From positions 1-64,000 of the forward strand of contig JAQXCD010000062.1 of NCBI GenBank assembly GCA_029252045.1: a stretch of 64,000 bases of DNA. The letters are read 5' to 3'. This DNA is from Sulfitobacter sp. (GTDB taxonomy: Bacteria; Pseudomonadota; Alphaproteobacteria; Rhodobacterales; Rhodobacteraceae). Within the stretch, counting starts at the first letter, position 1. Each line of letters begins with the position of its first letter. Shown here one piece after another: positions 43,390-53,276 of the stretch. Position numbers and translations under genes: made by a program. The notes under the pieces are model-generated. The model made no database searches and was not told where the DNA came from. It was given only the letters and a program-made list of their open reading frames with translations.

Positions 43390-43995
43390 TCAACCCGCTT
43401 TCGTCTTGCCTGTGGTCCGCTGGATCATTTCCCGCAGCAAATCGGCACCTTCGTCCGAAACAGCACGGCGGTCCTGCGGGCCATATAGAGCCGCCCCCAT
43501 TGTATAGCCGCCGACCCGTGAAATAGAGCGCCAGTGATAGGGGGACAGATCAGGGGCCGGCGGTTTGCCTGTTGTTTTAAACACCACGCTCTGCCCATGT
43601 CTGCTGATGCTTTGGGGCTGGCCTAGCCCGGAGGCTGTTGTGATCTCTTGTGCGGTTGGCACTGGCGTGCCTTTGCCGCCGCGTGTGAAACTCACCGACA
43701 GCACGCCAACCGGCGCGCCAGAGCCACCAGTGGGGGCACCCAATGCGTCGCAGCGCGCCATCAAGGCAAAATTCTCGCTCAGGCTTTCGGGGTCAATGCA
43801 GTAGCCGGAAGGCGGAACCAGAGTCACCTTTCCTCGCATCATCAACGCTTGCCGCAGTGGGACAATCGGCAATGCAGCATCCGTGGGAGGGGCAAGCCCC
43901 GCCAGTAGCGCGCTGCCCGTTCCTGCGGCATCGCAAGCGCCCAGCATTGTAACAATGCCGAGCGCTGCAAGTGGCTTAGAGGTCCATGTAATCAT
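43390..43995 (-). CDS. Hypothetical lipoprotein, 201 aa
   Basis: The ATG at 43995 ([20 protein letters not shown]) gives a lipobox LGAC (Cys at position 21), so the protein is probably lipid-anchored in the envelope. The mature part is rich in Pro, Gly and Ala with two Cys (YCIDPESLS and ARCDALGAP). A start at 44013 would place the signal further in. The start overlaps the end of ilvD by 20 bases. Function not recognised. Confidence 0.65.
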   Translation of the reverse strand: MITWTSKPLAALGIVTMLGACDAAGTGSALLAGLAPPTDAALPIVPLRQALMMRGKVTLVPPSGYCIDPESLSENFALMARCDALGAPTGGSGAPVGVLSVSFTRGGKGTPVPTAQEITTASGLGQPQSISRHGQSVVFKTTGKPPAPDLSPYHWRSISRVGGYTMGAALYGPQDRRAVSDEGADLLREMIQRTTGKTKAG

Positions 43996-45742
43996 GGCGC
44001 TCGACTTTGGCACCGGGATGCGTGACGGCGCCCAGATAGGTCGGGCCTACCAGCTGCGCATATTTCCAGAGGGCACCAGATGCGTAAAGCGTCTCGCGCG
44101 GGCCGGTCCATGCGGCTCTGCGCGTGGCAAACTCTTCATCCGTCAAATCAACCGAGATGGAGCCGGTAATAGCGTTCAGCGTGATCATATCCCCGTTCTT
44201 CAGCAGACCAATCGGGCCGCCCAATGCGGCTTCTGGCCCAACGTGACCTACGCAGAAACCGCGTGTCGCACCCGAGAAGCGGCCGTCGGTGATCAGCGCG
44301 ACCTTCTTGCCCATGCCCTGACCGGACAGGGCTGCCGTGGTTGCCAGCATTTCACGCATGCCGGGACCACCGCGCGGGCCTTCGTTGCGGATCACAAACA
44401 CATCGCCTTCGGAATAGGTGCGGTTTTGTACAGCTTCAAACGCATCCTGTTCGCATTCAAACACCAGCGCGGGGCCGGTGAAGACAATATCTTCGTCGCT
44501 CATGCCGGCGATTTTTACGATGGCACCTTCTGGCGCCAAGTTGCCTTTAAGGCCGACAACGCCGCCGGTTTTGCTGATCGGGTTGCTGATAGCGTGGATC
44601 ACTTTGCCATCCGCTTCGCGCGCGATCTTGTCCAGCTCTTCACCCATGGAATAGCCTGTGACGGTCATGCAGTCCTCATGGATCAGGCCTGCCTTGCGCA
44701 GTTCGCGCATAACAACCGGCACACCGCCGGCTTCATAAAGGTCCTTGGCTACATAAGCGCCGCCAGGCTTCATATCGACAAAGTGGGGCGTGTCGCGGAA
44801 GATGTCGCAGACGTCTTCAAGGAAGAAATCAATACCTGCTTCATGTGCCATAGCGGGCAGGTGCAGACCCGCGTTGGTGGAGCCGCCTGTGCAAGCCACG
44901 ATGCGCGCCGCGTTCTCGAACGCCTGACGTGTGCAGATGTCGCGCGCACGGATGTTCTTCTCAATCAGGTTCATAACGGCCTTGCCGGAGGCGATGGCGT
45001 ATTCATCGCGGCTCTCGTAGGGCGCTGGCGCACCGGACGAGTTGGGCAGCGCAAGGCCAATGGCTTCGGAGACGCAAGCCATGGTGTTGGCGGTGAACTG
45101 GCCGCCACATGCGCCCGCAGACGGGCAGGCTACACGCTCAAGCACGTCCAGCGCGGCTTCGGACATTGTGCCGCCCTGCCAGTTGCCGACAGCCTCGAAC
45201 ATGTCCTGCACGGTCAAATCACGGTCCGCAAATCCCGCAGGCACATCCGCGCCTTTGGGCGCTTTGCCCGGCAGGATGGAGCCGCCGTACATGAACACGG
45301 ACGGCACGTTGAGGCGGATCATCGCCATCATCATGCCTGGCAGAGACTTGTCACAACCGGCCAGACCCACAATCGCGTCATAGCAGTGGCCGCGCATTGT
45401 CAGCTCGACCGTGTCGGCAATCGCCTCGCGCGATGCCAGCGAGGACCGCATGCCCTCATGGCCCATCGCAATGCCGTCTGTGACGGTGATGGTGGTAAAC
45501 TCGCGGGGCGTGCCCTGCACGGCCTTAACGCCAATCTTGACCGACTGCGCTTGACGGTTCAGCGCAATGTTGCACGGTGCCGCTTCGTTCCAGCAGGTTG
45601 CAACGCCGACCAGCGGCTGATGGATTTCCTCTTCGGTCATGCCCATGGCATAATAGTACGAGCGGTGCGGCGCGCGTGCCGGCCCTTCGGTCACATGGCG
45701 GCTGGGCAGTTTGGATTTGTCAAAACGAGGGTTCTTGGTCAT
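43976..45742 (-). CDS. ilvD: Dihydroxy-acid dehydratase IlvD, 588 aa
   Basis: Dehydrates dihydroxy-isovalerate and dihydroxy-methylvalerate in valine, isoleucine and leucine synthesis, with an Fe-S cluster. The cluster Cys are at about 50 ([12 protein letters not shown]), 130 ([11 protein letters not shown]) and 212 ([14 protein letters not shown]), and the carbamate/catalytic GMREMLATT region and [10 protein letters not shown] are present. The start is [20 protein letters not shown] with AGGAG 9 bases upstream; an open frame reaches 45856 but is unrelated. Length is typical of the short IlvD form. Confidence 0.95.
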   Translation of the reverse strand: MTKNPRFDKSKLPSRHVTEGPARAPHRSYYYAMGMTEEEIHQPLVGVATCWNEAAPCNIALNRQAQSVKIGVKAVQGTPREFTTITVTDGIAMGHEGMRSSLASREAIADTVELTMRGHCYDAIVGLAGCDKSLPGMMMAMIRLNVPSVFMYGGSILPGKAPKGADVPAGFADRDLTVQDMFEAVGNWQGGTMSEAALDVLERVACPSAGACGGQFTANTMACVSEAIGLALPNSSGAPAPYESRDEYAIASGKAVMNLIEKNIRARDICTRQAFENAARIVACTGGSTNAGLHLPAMAHEAGIDFFLEDVCDIFRDTPHFVDMKPGGAYVAKDLYEAGGVPVVMRELRKAGLIHEDCMTVTGYSMGEELDKIAREADGKVIHAISNPISKTGGVVGLKGNLAPEGAIVKIAGMSDEDIVFTGPALVFECEQDAFEAVQNRTYSEGDVFVIRNEGPRGGPGMREMLATTAALSGQGMGKKVALITDGRFSGATRGFCVGHVGPEAALGGPIGLLKNGDMITLNAITGSISVDLTDEEFATRRAAWTGPRETLYASGALWKYAQLVGPTYLGAVTHPGAKVERHDYMDL

Positions 45743-45865
45743 CGTGCGGCGCTCCTGAAGAATTCTTTCACAACGGCATAATAGCGCAAGGGCGCTGCTG
45801 CAAGCATTTGCACCGCGTGACACCCTTTGACGCAGGCGGCTGGTGCGTTCGGGCAATGGTGGTTT

Positions 45866-45877
45866 CCCCTACTTAAG
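45866..45877 (+). promoter_or_regulatory. CCCCTACTTAAG motif upstream of the frameshifted lipoprotein gene
   Basis: Copy of the 12-base motif also seen before recQ (16688) and accD (50619), here 55 bases before the ATG at 45932 and inside the 189-base gap between ilvD and this gene. Together with the other copies it may mark a shared promoter or activator site. Confidence 0.3.
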
Positions 45878-45931
45878 CTGAATGTGCGGCTTTGGTAGGG
45901 TCAGATTTGTAGTGAGAAGGGTGTCCCGATT

Positions 45932-46560
45932 ATGAGAAATTTTGCCAAACCGCTGTTTGCCTTTTGCCTTGCAGCAAGTGTTCTTGTGGGGTGTAGCGAC
46001 GGCAATGGTGATTTCTTTTCAGGGCATCAGGCAGGCACAAGTGACCCCAAGGCGATCTCGGATATCGGGGATGTTCGCATTCGGGTTGCGCGGGTCATTA
46101 CCGCGCGAAATTTCAAGATACCCGAAACCTATGCGTTTCATTTTTCATGGACACCCGAAGCCTACGCCAAAAGACAAGCCGCAAAAGGCCTGGCCCCGCA
46201 TCGGAGCAGGATTGGGCACGTTATGAGAGGTTTTTGCTGCAAACCGGAATGAAACAGAAGGCAGCGGCAAAAATGGTCAAATATCAACGCAAACAGGCGA
46301 ATCGTACCAAGTTCAAACCTGTAATTGGGAGCAACGGGCAGGTGGCGTTCTGCAACGATACATGGGGTGGAAAATACGGGTGCAGCATTGGCCTCGATCT
46401 CGGTAAAACGCAGCAACGGCGTCTTGCGCAATCGGTGCTGGACCAGACAGAGGCTGGGTGCAAGATCGGCACAATTGATCCAACGCAGTTGTCCGCCCTA
46501 AAACCAGGTATAAAATCAGCCAAGCTGAGTGTGGTGGCCACAATCGTCTGTTCAGGGTAA
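45932..46560 (+). pseudogene. Hypothetical lipoprotein gene with an apparent frameshift
   Basis: From 45932 the frame encodes a lipoprotein signal (MRNFAKPLFAFCLAASVLVG then Cys) and a mature part to about residue 90 (TPEAYAKRQAAKGLAP). After the CCCC run at 46194-46197 coding continues in the frame that ends at 46560 (ASEQDWARYERFLLQTGM, CNDTWGGKYGCSIGLD, AGCKIGTID). One base is missing in that C-run relative to an intact frame. The first frame alone gives 106 codons ending at 46252; the second, 46147-46560, has no signal. The Cys in the C-terminal part suggest a disulfide fold. Family unknown. Confidence 0.6.
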
Positions 46561-46656
46561 GGCGCGAGGCATTATGCCATGCCACATGGTACATCCGTTG
46601 TATTGCAAGGGGTTCGGCCCTAGGTTATGCGTATCTCCCCCGTATAAAGCCCGCCC

Positions 46657-49600
46657 ATGGACCGCACCCTGTACGCCTTTATCTGGAAGTACTCCAAGCG
46701 CGAGCAGTTGGTTCTGCTGGCTTTCACTGTGTTCACGTTTCCCTTTTTGTACGCGACGCTGGAACTGCCCAAGCGGATCATCAACGATGCCATCGGTGCG
46801 GAAAATCCGATGGTCAGCATTTTCGGATATGAGTTGAGCCAGATCCAGTTTCTGACTTTGCTGTGTTTGGGGTATCTGGCTGCGGTGTTGGCGAACGGGC
46901 TTTTGAAGATGCGGCTCAACACCATGAAAGGTGTTACCGCCGAGCGTCTGCTGCGCCGTTTTCGCTATAATCTGCTGTCGCGGATGATGCGTTTTCCCAA
47001 GCGGTATTTTCAGGATACGTCGCAGGGCGAACTGGTCAGCATGATCACCTCCGAGGCCGAGCCGATGGGTGATTTCCTGGCACAGCCGGTTTTTCAGGCC
47101 GGGCAGATGCTGATCATTGTGGTTTTCTTGTTCATGCAGTCGTTCTGGTTCGGGCTGGCCGGCGTCGCGCTGATCCCGTTGCAGGCCTATGTGTTTCCGA
47201 TGTTGCAGCGTCAGATCAACCTGCTGAACAAGGACCGCATCAAAGAAGTTCGCCTGCTCTCTTCCGAGATTGGCGAGACGGCGGCGGGCATTACTGATCT
47301 GCGCACAAACGGCGGCTGGCGGGCTTCACGGAGCGTTTGGGCCGCCTGTTTGAAATTCGGTTCAAGATCTACCAAAAGAAATTCTTTATGAAGTTCCTCA
47401 ATAACTTCATCACACAACTGACGCCGTTTTTCTTCTATCTTGTCGGCGGCATTCTGGCCATTCAGGGCCAGATCACTGTGGGGGCGCTGGTTGCGGCCCT
47501 TGCGGCGTACAAGGACCTGAGCAATCCGTGGAAAGAGCTGCTGGATTATTACAACCAAACGCAGGATATGACCTTGCGCTGGGAGGTTGTGACCGACCGG
47601 TTCCATCCGGCAGGGATCATGGACGAGGCGCTGTTCACGGGCACACCAGAAGACATTCCGCACCTCACCGGCGGTATCGAAATCCGCAACGTATCGCTGC
47701 GAAGTGAAAGTGGTAACACGGTGCTGGACGATCTGACGCTGGAAATCCCGAAGGGGGCACAGGTTGCGATCAAGACGTCCTCCGTTTCCGAGCGCCGCGC
47801 GATTGCCGAGCTGTTGACCCGTGAGGTGGTCCCGACGCGCGGCAGTGTGCACATGGGCGGGCACGATATATCCACCTTGCATGAGGCAGTCATTGCCGCG
47901 CGCATCGGTTATGTCGAGGCGCACCCCTATCTGTTTCACGGCACCATCGGGGACAACCTGTTGATGTCGCTTCGCAGCTCGCCCAAGACGGTGCTTTGGG
48001 ATCCGGACCGTCGTGACAGGGCAGGGATCGAGGCGCGCCGATCGGGCAATAGTCTTGATAGTCTGCGGGCCGATTGGCTGGACCCTGCACTGGCGGGTCT
48101 GGACAGCCCTGATGACGTGAATGACTGGTGGTTCGAGTTAAGCCGCGTCCTGAATACGGACGAAGGGATCATTCGCGGAATCCTCGGCACACGGATTGAT
48201 GTCGAGAAACACGGTGATCTTGCGGGCGCAGTCGTTGGGCTGCGGGATGAGGTCTTTGCAGCGCTGAAAGAGCGGAACTTGGACCGTGCAATTCACCGCT
48301 TTGATCCTGAAAAATTCAATCCGACCATCCCGTTGGGCAGTAACCTTTTGTTTGCATCGCCCCGACGCGACATCACTCAGCAGGGTATGGTCAAGGAAAA
48401 GACCTTTATCGCAATGATTGCTGAAAACGGTCTGGCCGAGCAGGGGATCGCGATTTCCCAGACGCTGGTCGAGACATTGCACCAGACCTTTGGCATGGAC
48501 GGGATCAACCACCCGCTGTTTACTGCGCTGAACATCGAAGAAGGGCTCTACGAGCAGCTGGTCGATATTGCCGGCCGCCGCCGGAGCGGGGGTGACGGTG
48601 CGCTGAGCGAAGACGAGTTTGCCCTTCTGCTGACTGTGCCCTTTGCCTTCACCGCCGAGCAGATCGGCCCCGCTTTCCCAGAAAGCTTCAAGGAGGCAAT
48701 TCTGGCGATCCGTCGCACCCGCGGCGCGGATTTGCGCGCGCTGGCCGACGACATCTTCATTCCCGTGACGCCCGAAAATTATTTTCCCCGTCTCACGCTG
48801 CTGGAAAACCTGATTTATGGTCGTGTCTCTGCCATCGCGGGATTGCAAGCTGATCTGGTGATGGATGTTGTGTCGGATGTTTTGCGGACCCATAATTTGA
48901 GGGCGCAGGTGGCGACCAATGTGTTCGACCTTCCGACGTCGATCGGTGGCACCAACTTGCCTCAGTCCATTCATGAACGCGCGGCCTTTACCCTTGCGGC
49001 AATCAAGCGGCCGGATGTGTTTATTTTTGATCAGGCGCTGGCAGGCAGTGATCTGGCCCGTACCCGCGCCCGTCTGCGTGATCTGATGCCAGACACGATC
49101 CAGATATTTCTGGAAGACAACTTTGACGCGCCAGAGAGTTACGACATGTTTGTCGAGATCAGTCATGGACGTATAGACGGGGTAGACAGCACAGAGCGCC
49201 CCGATAGCAACAGCACCATCTCCGATGATCTGCGCCGCAAGCTTACTTTGATCCAGCGCAGTGAATTGTTCGGCGGCCTACAGCCCCGCGCACAGCGCCT
49301 GCTGGCCTTTGCCGCACAGTGGTATGAACCGCCTGCAGGTGAAGTGATTTTCAACAGTGGAGAGCCGCCGGATGCGACCTATCTGTGCCTCTCTGGCAAG
49401 GCCGAGCTAACATACCGCGATCATAACAACGAAGCGCAGCACATCTCGACGGTTGAGCCGGGGCGGGTGATTGGCGATCTGGCCGTCATTGTGCGTGAAC
49501 CACGGCAGATGACTCTGAAAGCATTGGAGGACACAAGCTTCCTGCGCTTTGGGGCAGAACAATATGGTTCTGTTATCGAAAACGACAAAGCCGTGTTGCT

Positions 49601-49703
49601 GAGCCTTCTGAGAACTGTTGCAGGGCACCTCACGGGTGCGGCTGAAGTGATCCGTGACGCACAAATCGAAATCCCGCGCGATGCGCCAAAGGACCCAAAA
49701 TGA
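46657..49703 (+). pseudogene. ABC-exporter-like protein with degenerate ATPase and C-terminal CNB domain, frameshifted
   Basis: Two frames make one protein of about 1,015 aa: 46657-47391 (six-helix ABC transmembrane domain, MDRTLYAFIWKYSKREQLVL...) and 47337-49703. The break is at the GGG run near 47321-47323 (NGGW to GFTERLG), with one base missing. The NBD has a degenerate Walker A (VAIKTSSVSERRA for GxxGxGKS), VEAHPYLFHGTI instead of a Q-loop, a 300-residue insertion, then GGTNLPQSI (signature) and VFIFDQALAGSD (Walker B without the Glu). A cyclic-nucleotide-binding-like domain (about 880-990; GEVIFNSGEPPDATYL) ends it. The next gene overlaps by 4 bases. Confidence 0.7.
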
Positions 49704-50599
49704 CCCGTTTCCTGCCTGACTACCGGGCCCATATCATTCACACCACTGTTGCCGGGCCGCGCTCGGAAATTTGGCGGTTGCTTCTGGGCATCGCGGTCAT
49801 GGTGGGCGTTTATGTGTTGTTTGCGATGTTCTATCAGCAGGCCATATTCGAGCTGGCCCGCTACCGCCCCACCTTTGAGGAGGAGCTGCTTGCAGGCAGT
49901 ACGCCCCTTGCCATGTACGTCCTGCTGGCCAGCTTTGGTCTGTTTACGCTCAGCGTTTTCGGCGTTGTGAAGGTCCTGCATAAACGTGACGCGCTGAGCG
50001 TGCTGGGCCCGCTGATTCTGGCAGTGCCCCAGTTCTTCCGCGTGATCCTTGTATTGGCGATTGTCTGCTTGGCCCTGATGGTGTTGCCGCCCTACGACAT
50101 GGGGGGACTACCGGTGCCCAATATGGGTCTCGGACTGTGGACCGTCCTTTTGCCGCTGTCTCTGATTGCTGTGTTCATTCAAATCAGCGCCGAGGAAGTG
50201 TTTTTCCGGGGGTATCTACAACAGCAACTGGGCGCACGGTTCCGCTCCCCGCTGGTTTGGATGGGCATTCCGTCAGTTCTGTTTGCAATTGGCCACTACC
50301 AACCCGCCGAGGCGGGCGAAAATGCGGTGATTATCGTGGTTTGGGCTGGCCTTTTTGGCGTGTTGATGGCCGACCTCACAGCGCGCGCAGGCAGCATTGG
50401 CCCCGCGTTGGCGGTGCATTTCGTAAATAACGTTACGGCATTGCTGATTACGTCACTGCCTGACGCGCTGGGCGGCCTTGCCCTGTGGCATACGCCCTTC
50501 GGGATGGAGGATGCCGAGCAGTTGCGCGCGTGGTTGCCTGTTGATTTCGCCATGATGATTGTCAGCTGGCTGGCCGCACGTCTGGCCTTGCGGCGCTGA
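49700..50599 (+). CDS. CPBP-family intramembrane metalloprotease, 299 aa
   Basis: CAAX-protease/bacteriocin-processing (Abi, CPBP) protein with about seven to eight helices. The three metal motifs are intact: EExxxR as SAEEVFFRGY (Glu165, Glu166, Arg170), FxxxH as FAIGH (195-199), and HxxxN as HFVNN (His240, Asn244), so it should be active. The ATG overlaps the stop of the ABC-like gene (ATGA), so the two are probably made as a pair. The substrate is unknown. Members modify or cleave membrane peptides, or act on partner proteins. Confidence 0.88.
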   Translation: MTRFLPDYRAHIIHTTVAGPRSEIWRLLLGIAVMVGVYVLFAMFYQQAIFELARYRPTFEEELLAGSTPLAMYVLLASFGLFTLSVFGVVKVLHKRDALSVLGPLILAVPQFFRVILVLAIVCLALMVLPPYDMGGLPVPNMGLGLWTVLLPLSLIAVFIQISAEEVFFRGYLQQQLGARFRSPLVWMGIPSVLFAIGHYQPAEAGENAVIIVVWAGLFGVLMADLTARAGSIGPALAVHFVNNVTALLITSLPDALGGLALWHTPFGMEDAEQLRAWLPVDFAMMIVSWLAARLALRR

Positions 50600-50618
50600 T
50601 TGCAATTTCCTTCCCAGC

Positions 50619-50630
50619 CCCCTATTTGAG
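50619..50630 (+). promoter_or_regulatory. CCCCTATTTGAG motif upstream of accD
   Basis: Third copy of the 12-base motif, 30 bases before the accD ATG, in a 60-base gap after the CPBP gene. See the recQ and 45866 copies. Confidence 0.3.
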
Positions 50631-50659
50631 TGTCAAACGTAACGTAACGAGGCGCCGCC

Positions 50660-51607
50660 ATGAACTGGATCAACAACTACGTCCGGCCCCGGATCAACTC
50701 GATCTTTTCGCGCCGCGAGACGCCCGAGAACCTTTGGACCAAATGCGATGAATGCGGCACCATGCTGTTCCACCGCGAGGTCAGCGATAACCTGAACGTT
50801 TGCACCAACTGCAACCACCACATGCACATCACGCCGCGCCACCGTTTTGGCGTGCTGTTTGACGGCGGTGTATTCAGCGAAGTGAAAGTTCCGGCACCCA
50901 CCGTGGACCCGCTTCAGTTCCGCGATCAAAAGAAATACCCCGACCGCTTGCGCGCTGCCCAAAAGCAGACCGAAGAAGCAGAGGCGATGTTGGTCGCGAC
51001 TGGTGATATGGGCCGAACCCCCATTGTGGCCTGCGCGCAGGACTTCAGCTTTATGGCGGGTTCCATGGGCATGTATGTTGGCAATGCGATCATCGCGGCA
51101 GCAGAAGCGGCGGTAAAGCTCAAGCGTCCGCTGATCTTGTTCTCCGCCGCTGGCGGTGCGCGCATGCAAGAAGGTATCCTGAGCCTGATGCAAATGCCGC
51201 GTACAACTGTCGCCGTGCAGATGCTCAAAGAAGCAAATCTGCCGTATATCGTTGTGCTGACCCATCCGACCACAGGCGGTGTTACAGCCAGCTATGCCAT
51301 GCTGGGCGATATCCATATCGCCGAGCCTAACGCGCTGATCTGTTTTGCAGGCCCCCGTGTGATCGAGCAAACCATCCGTGAGAAATTGCCCGAAGGCTTC
51401 CAGCGCGCGGAATACCTGCTGGACCATGGCATGCTGGACCGTGTGACATCCCGCACAGAAATGCGCGACGAGTTGATTACAATTGTCCGGATGTTGATGG
51501 GGCTTCCCCCTGCCGTGAAGGCGGATCTCCCGCCGCCTGCCGATGTCCCGCACGGGCTGTCTACGCCGGAAGCAGCAGTGCAGGCGCCTGTCGGGACCAA
51601 GAAATAA
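50660..51607 (+). CDS. accD: Acetyl-CoA carboxylase, carboxyltransferase subunit beta, 315 aa
   Basis: Forms malonyl-CoA with AccA, the first step of fatty acid synthesis. An N-terminal zinc ribbon uses Cys29, Cys32, Cys48 and Cys51 (WTKCDECG, VCTNCNHHM). The crotonase-fold core shows FMAGSMGMYVGNAI, FSAAGGARMQEG (oxyanion region) and THPTTGGVTASYAM. The C-terminal ~30 residues (PPADVPHGLSTPEAAVQAPV) are a low-complexity tail. It precedes folC by 54 bases, a common arrangement. Confidence 0.95.
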   Translation: MNWINNYVRPRINSIFSRRETPENLWTKCDECGTMLFHREVSDNLNVCTNCNHHMHITPRHRFGVLFDGGVFSEVKVPAPTVDPLQFRDQKKYPDRLRAAQKQTEEAEAMLVATGDMGRTPIVACAQDFSFMAGSMGMYVGNAIIAAAEAAVKLKRPLILFSAAGGARMQEGILSLMQMPRTTVAVQMLKEANLPYIVVLTHPTTGGVTASYAMLGDIHIAEPNALICFAGPRVIEQTIREKLPEGFQRAEYLLDHGMLDRVTSRTEMRDELITIVRMLMGLPPAVKADLPPPADVPHGLSTPEAAVQAPVGTKK

Positions 51608-51661
51608 GTGAGGCCTCGGGGGCGGTGCTGCCGCCTGCCGTGTTGATAGGATACCGCCCGC

Positions 51662-52936
51662 ATGACTGCTCCTACGTCTGATCTCATCCTAGAGCGGATG
51701 ATGGCCCTGCACCCCAAGATCATTGATCTGACGTTGGACCGTATGCTGCGTTTGTTGGCCGCATTGGGCAACCCGCAGGACAAATTACCTCCCGTGATCC
51801 ATATCGCGGGCACCAATGGCAAAGGCTCGACCCAAGCGATGATCCGCGCGGGACTGGAGGCGGCAGGCAAGACAGTGCATGCTTACACCTCGCCGCATCT
51901 GGCCCGCTTTCACGAGCGTATCCGCCTGGCCGGTGAGCTGATTTCAGAAGACGCCCTGACGGCTGTGCTGGACGAATGCTACGCCGCCAACGGTGGCGAG
52001 AATATCACCTACTTCGAGATCACCACTTGCGCGGCCCTGCTGGCCTTTTCGCGCACGCCTGCGGATTACACCCTGCTTGAGGTTGGCCTTGGCGGGCGTC
52101 TGGATGCCACCAATGTCATCACCAACCCCGCTGCGACGGTGATCACTCCCGTTGATCTGGACCACCAACAATATCTTGGCGAAACCTTGCCCGAAATCGC
52201 AGGCGAGAAGGCAGGCATTATCAAACGCCGCGTGCCTTGCATCGTGGGGCCGCAGCAGGAGGACGGGCTGGCGGTAATCGAGGCCGTTGCCGCACGCAAC
52301 ATGGCACCGCTGAGCGTTTATGGTCAGCACTGGCATGCAAGTCGTGAGGCGGGTCGCATGATCTATCAGGATGAACAGGGCTTGCTGGATCTGCCCTTGC
52401 CGATTCTGCCCGGCCTGCATCAGGTGCAGAATGCTGGTGGTGCTATCGCTACTCTGCGGGCGCTGGGCTTTGATGCTGCTGCCTGTGAGGGTGCTGTGAC
52501 AAATGCGCAATGGCCCGCCCGGATGCAGCGTCTGAAAACCGGACCTCTTGTCAAAGCGGCAGGTCAGGCAGAGTTGTGGCTGGACGGTGGACACAACCCC
52601 GCGGCAGGTGTCGCACTTGCCACGGTGTTGGATGAGTTGCCAAAAGTGCCCACATATCTGATTTGCGGCATGCTCAACACCAAGGACATCAAGGGCTATC
52701 TGCGCCCGCTGGCCCCCCATGTGACCGCGCTGCATGCGGTGTCCATTCCGGGTGAGGCCGCAACCCTTCCCGCCGCGACAACGGCGCAAGCGGCACAGGC
52801 TGTCGGGATGACCGCAGCCGAGGCGCCCGATGTGGCAACTGCATTGCAGAGCATTATCGGGCAAGACCCGCAGGCGCGCGTGCTGATTTGTGGATCGTTG
52901 TATCTTGCGGGCAACATCTTGCGGTCCAACGGGTAA
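51662..52936 (+). CDS. folC: Bifunctional folylpolyglutamate / dihydrofolate synthase FolC, 424 aa
   Basis: Mur-ligase-family enzyme adding glutamate to dihydropteroate and tetrahydrofolate. The P-loop is AGTNGKGSTQAM (49-60), followed by TSPHLARFHERIRL (about 80-93), the Mg-binding Glu region EVGLGGRLDATNV (about 140-152), and VITPVDLDHQQYLGETLPEI. Full length. Downstream of accD on the same strand; a small gap with no terminator suggests co-transcription. Confidence 0.95.
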   Translation: MTAPTSDLILERMMALHPKIIDLTLDRMLRLLAALGNPQDKLPPVIHIAGTNGKGSTQAMIRAGLEAAGKTVHAYTSPHLARFHERIRLAGELISEDALTAVLDECYAANGGENITYFEITTCAALLAFSRTPADYTLLEVGLGGRLDATNVITNPAATVITPVDLDHQQYLGETLPEIAGEKAGIIKRRVPCIVGPQQEDGLAVIEAVAARNMAPLSVYGQHWHASREAGRMIYQDEQGLLDLPLPILPGLHQVQNAGGAIATLRALGFDAAACEGAVTNAQWPARMQRLKTGPLVKAAGQAELWLDGGHNPAAGVALATVLDELPKVPTYLICGMLNTKDIKGYLRPLAPHVTALHAVSIPGEAATLPAATTAQAAQAVGMTAAEAPDVATALQSIIGQDPQARVLICGSLYLAGNILRSNG

Positions 52937-53051
52937 TCCACACCAGATACGGCAGCCGATTGATTGACCTCTCTGAGCGCGCCTTTTAGGCAATTGGCAA
53001 AACCGGACGGCGTATATCTGTGCGCCTAACCGCAAAGCCCGAGGACTGAGC

Positions 53052-53276
53052 ATGGATTCGAAAGACAACAAGCGGCAGCCTGCTGGCATGCCGAAATCCC
53101 CCGCTTCTAAATCCGTCATTGCGCGCCAGCTAGTCGCGAGCGCTGTTGCTGTGGGTATTCTGGGTCTCGGCGCATGGAGTTTGCTTGGGCAAAAAGCACC
53201 CTATCACCCCGACTACTCTGACGATGTAACCCGTGGTGATCCGTCCGGTCTGACCACGGTTTCCGGCGGCAACTAG
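53052..53276 (+). CDS. Small hypothetical protein with one transmembrane helix, 74 aa
   Basis: A positively charged N-terminus (MDSKDNKRQPAGMPKSPAS), one hydrophobic helix (about 28-48, LVASAVAVGILGLGAWSLL), and a periplasmic tail (YHPDYSDDVTRGDPSGLTT). No family recognised. It overlaps the end of the convergent zapE gene by 4 bases. The 115-base region before it has no other clear feature. Confidence 0.6.
   Translation: MDSKDNKRQPAGMPKSPASKSVIARQLVASAVAVGILGLGAWSLLGQKAPYHPDYSDDVTRGDPSGLTTVSGGN

Noticed and set aside
43883-45781. Plus-strand open frame of 632 codons antisense to ilvD
   Set aside because: IlvD on the minus strand is unmistakable and G+C-rich genes often have long antisense frames; the antisense protein has no recognisable domain.
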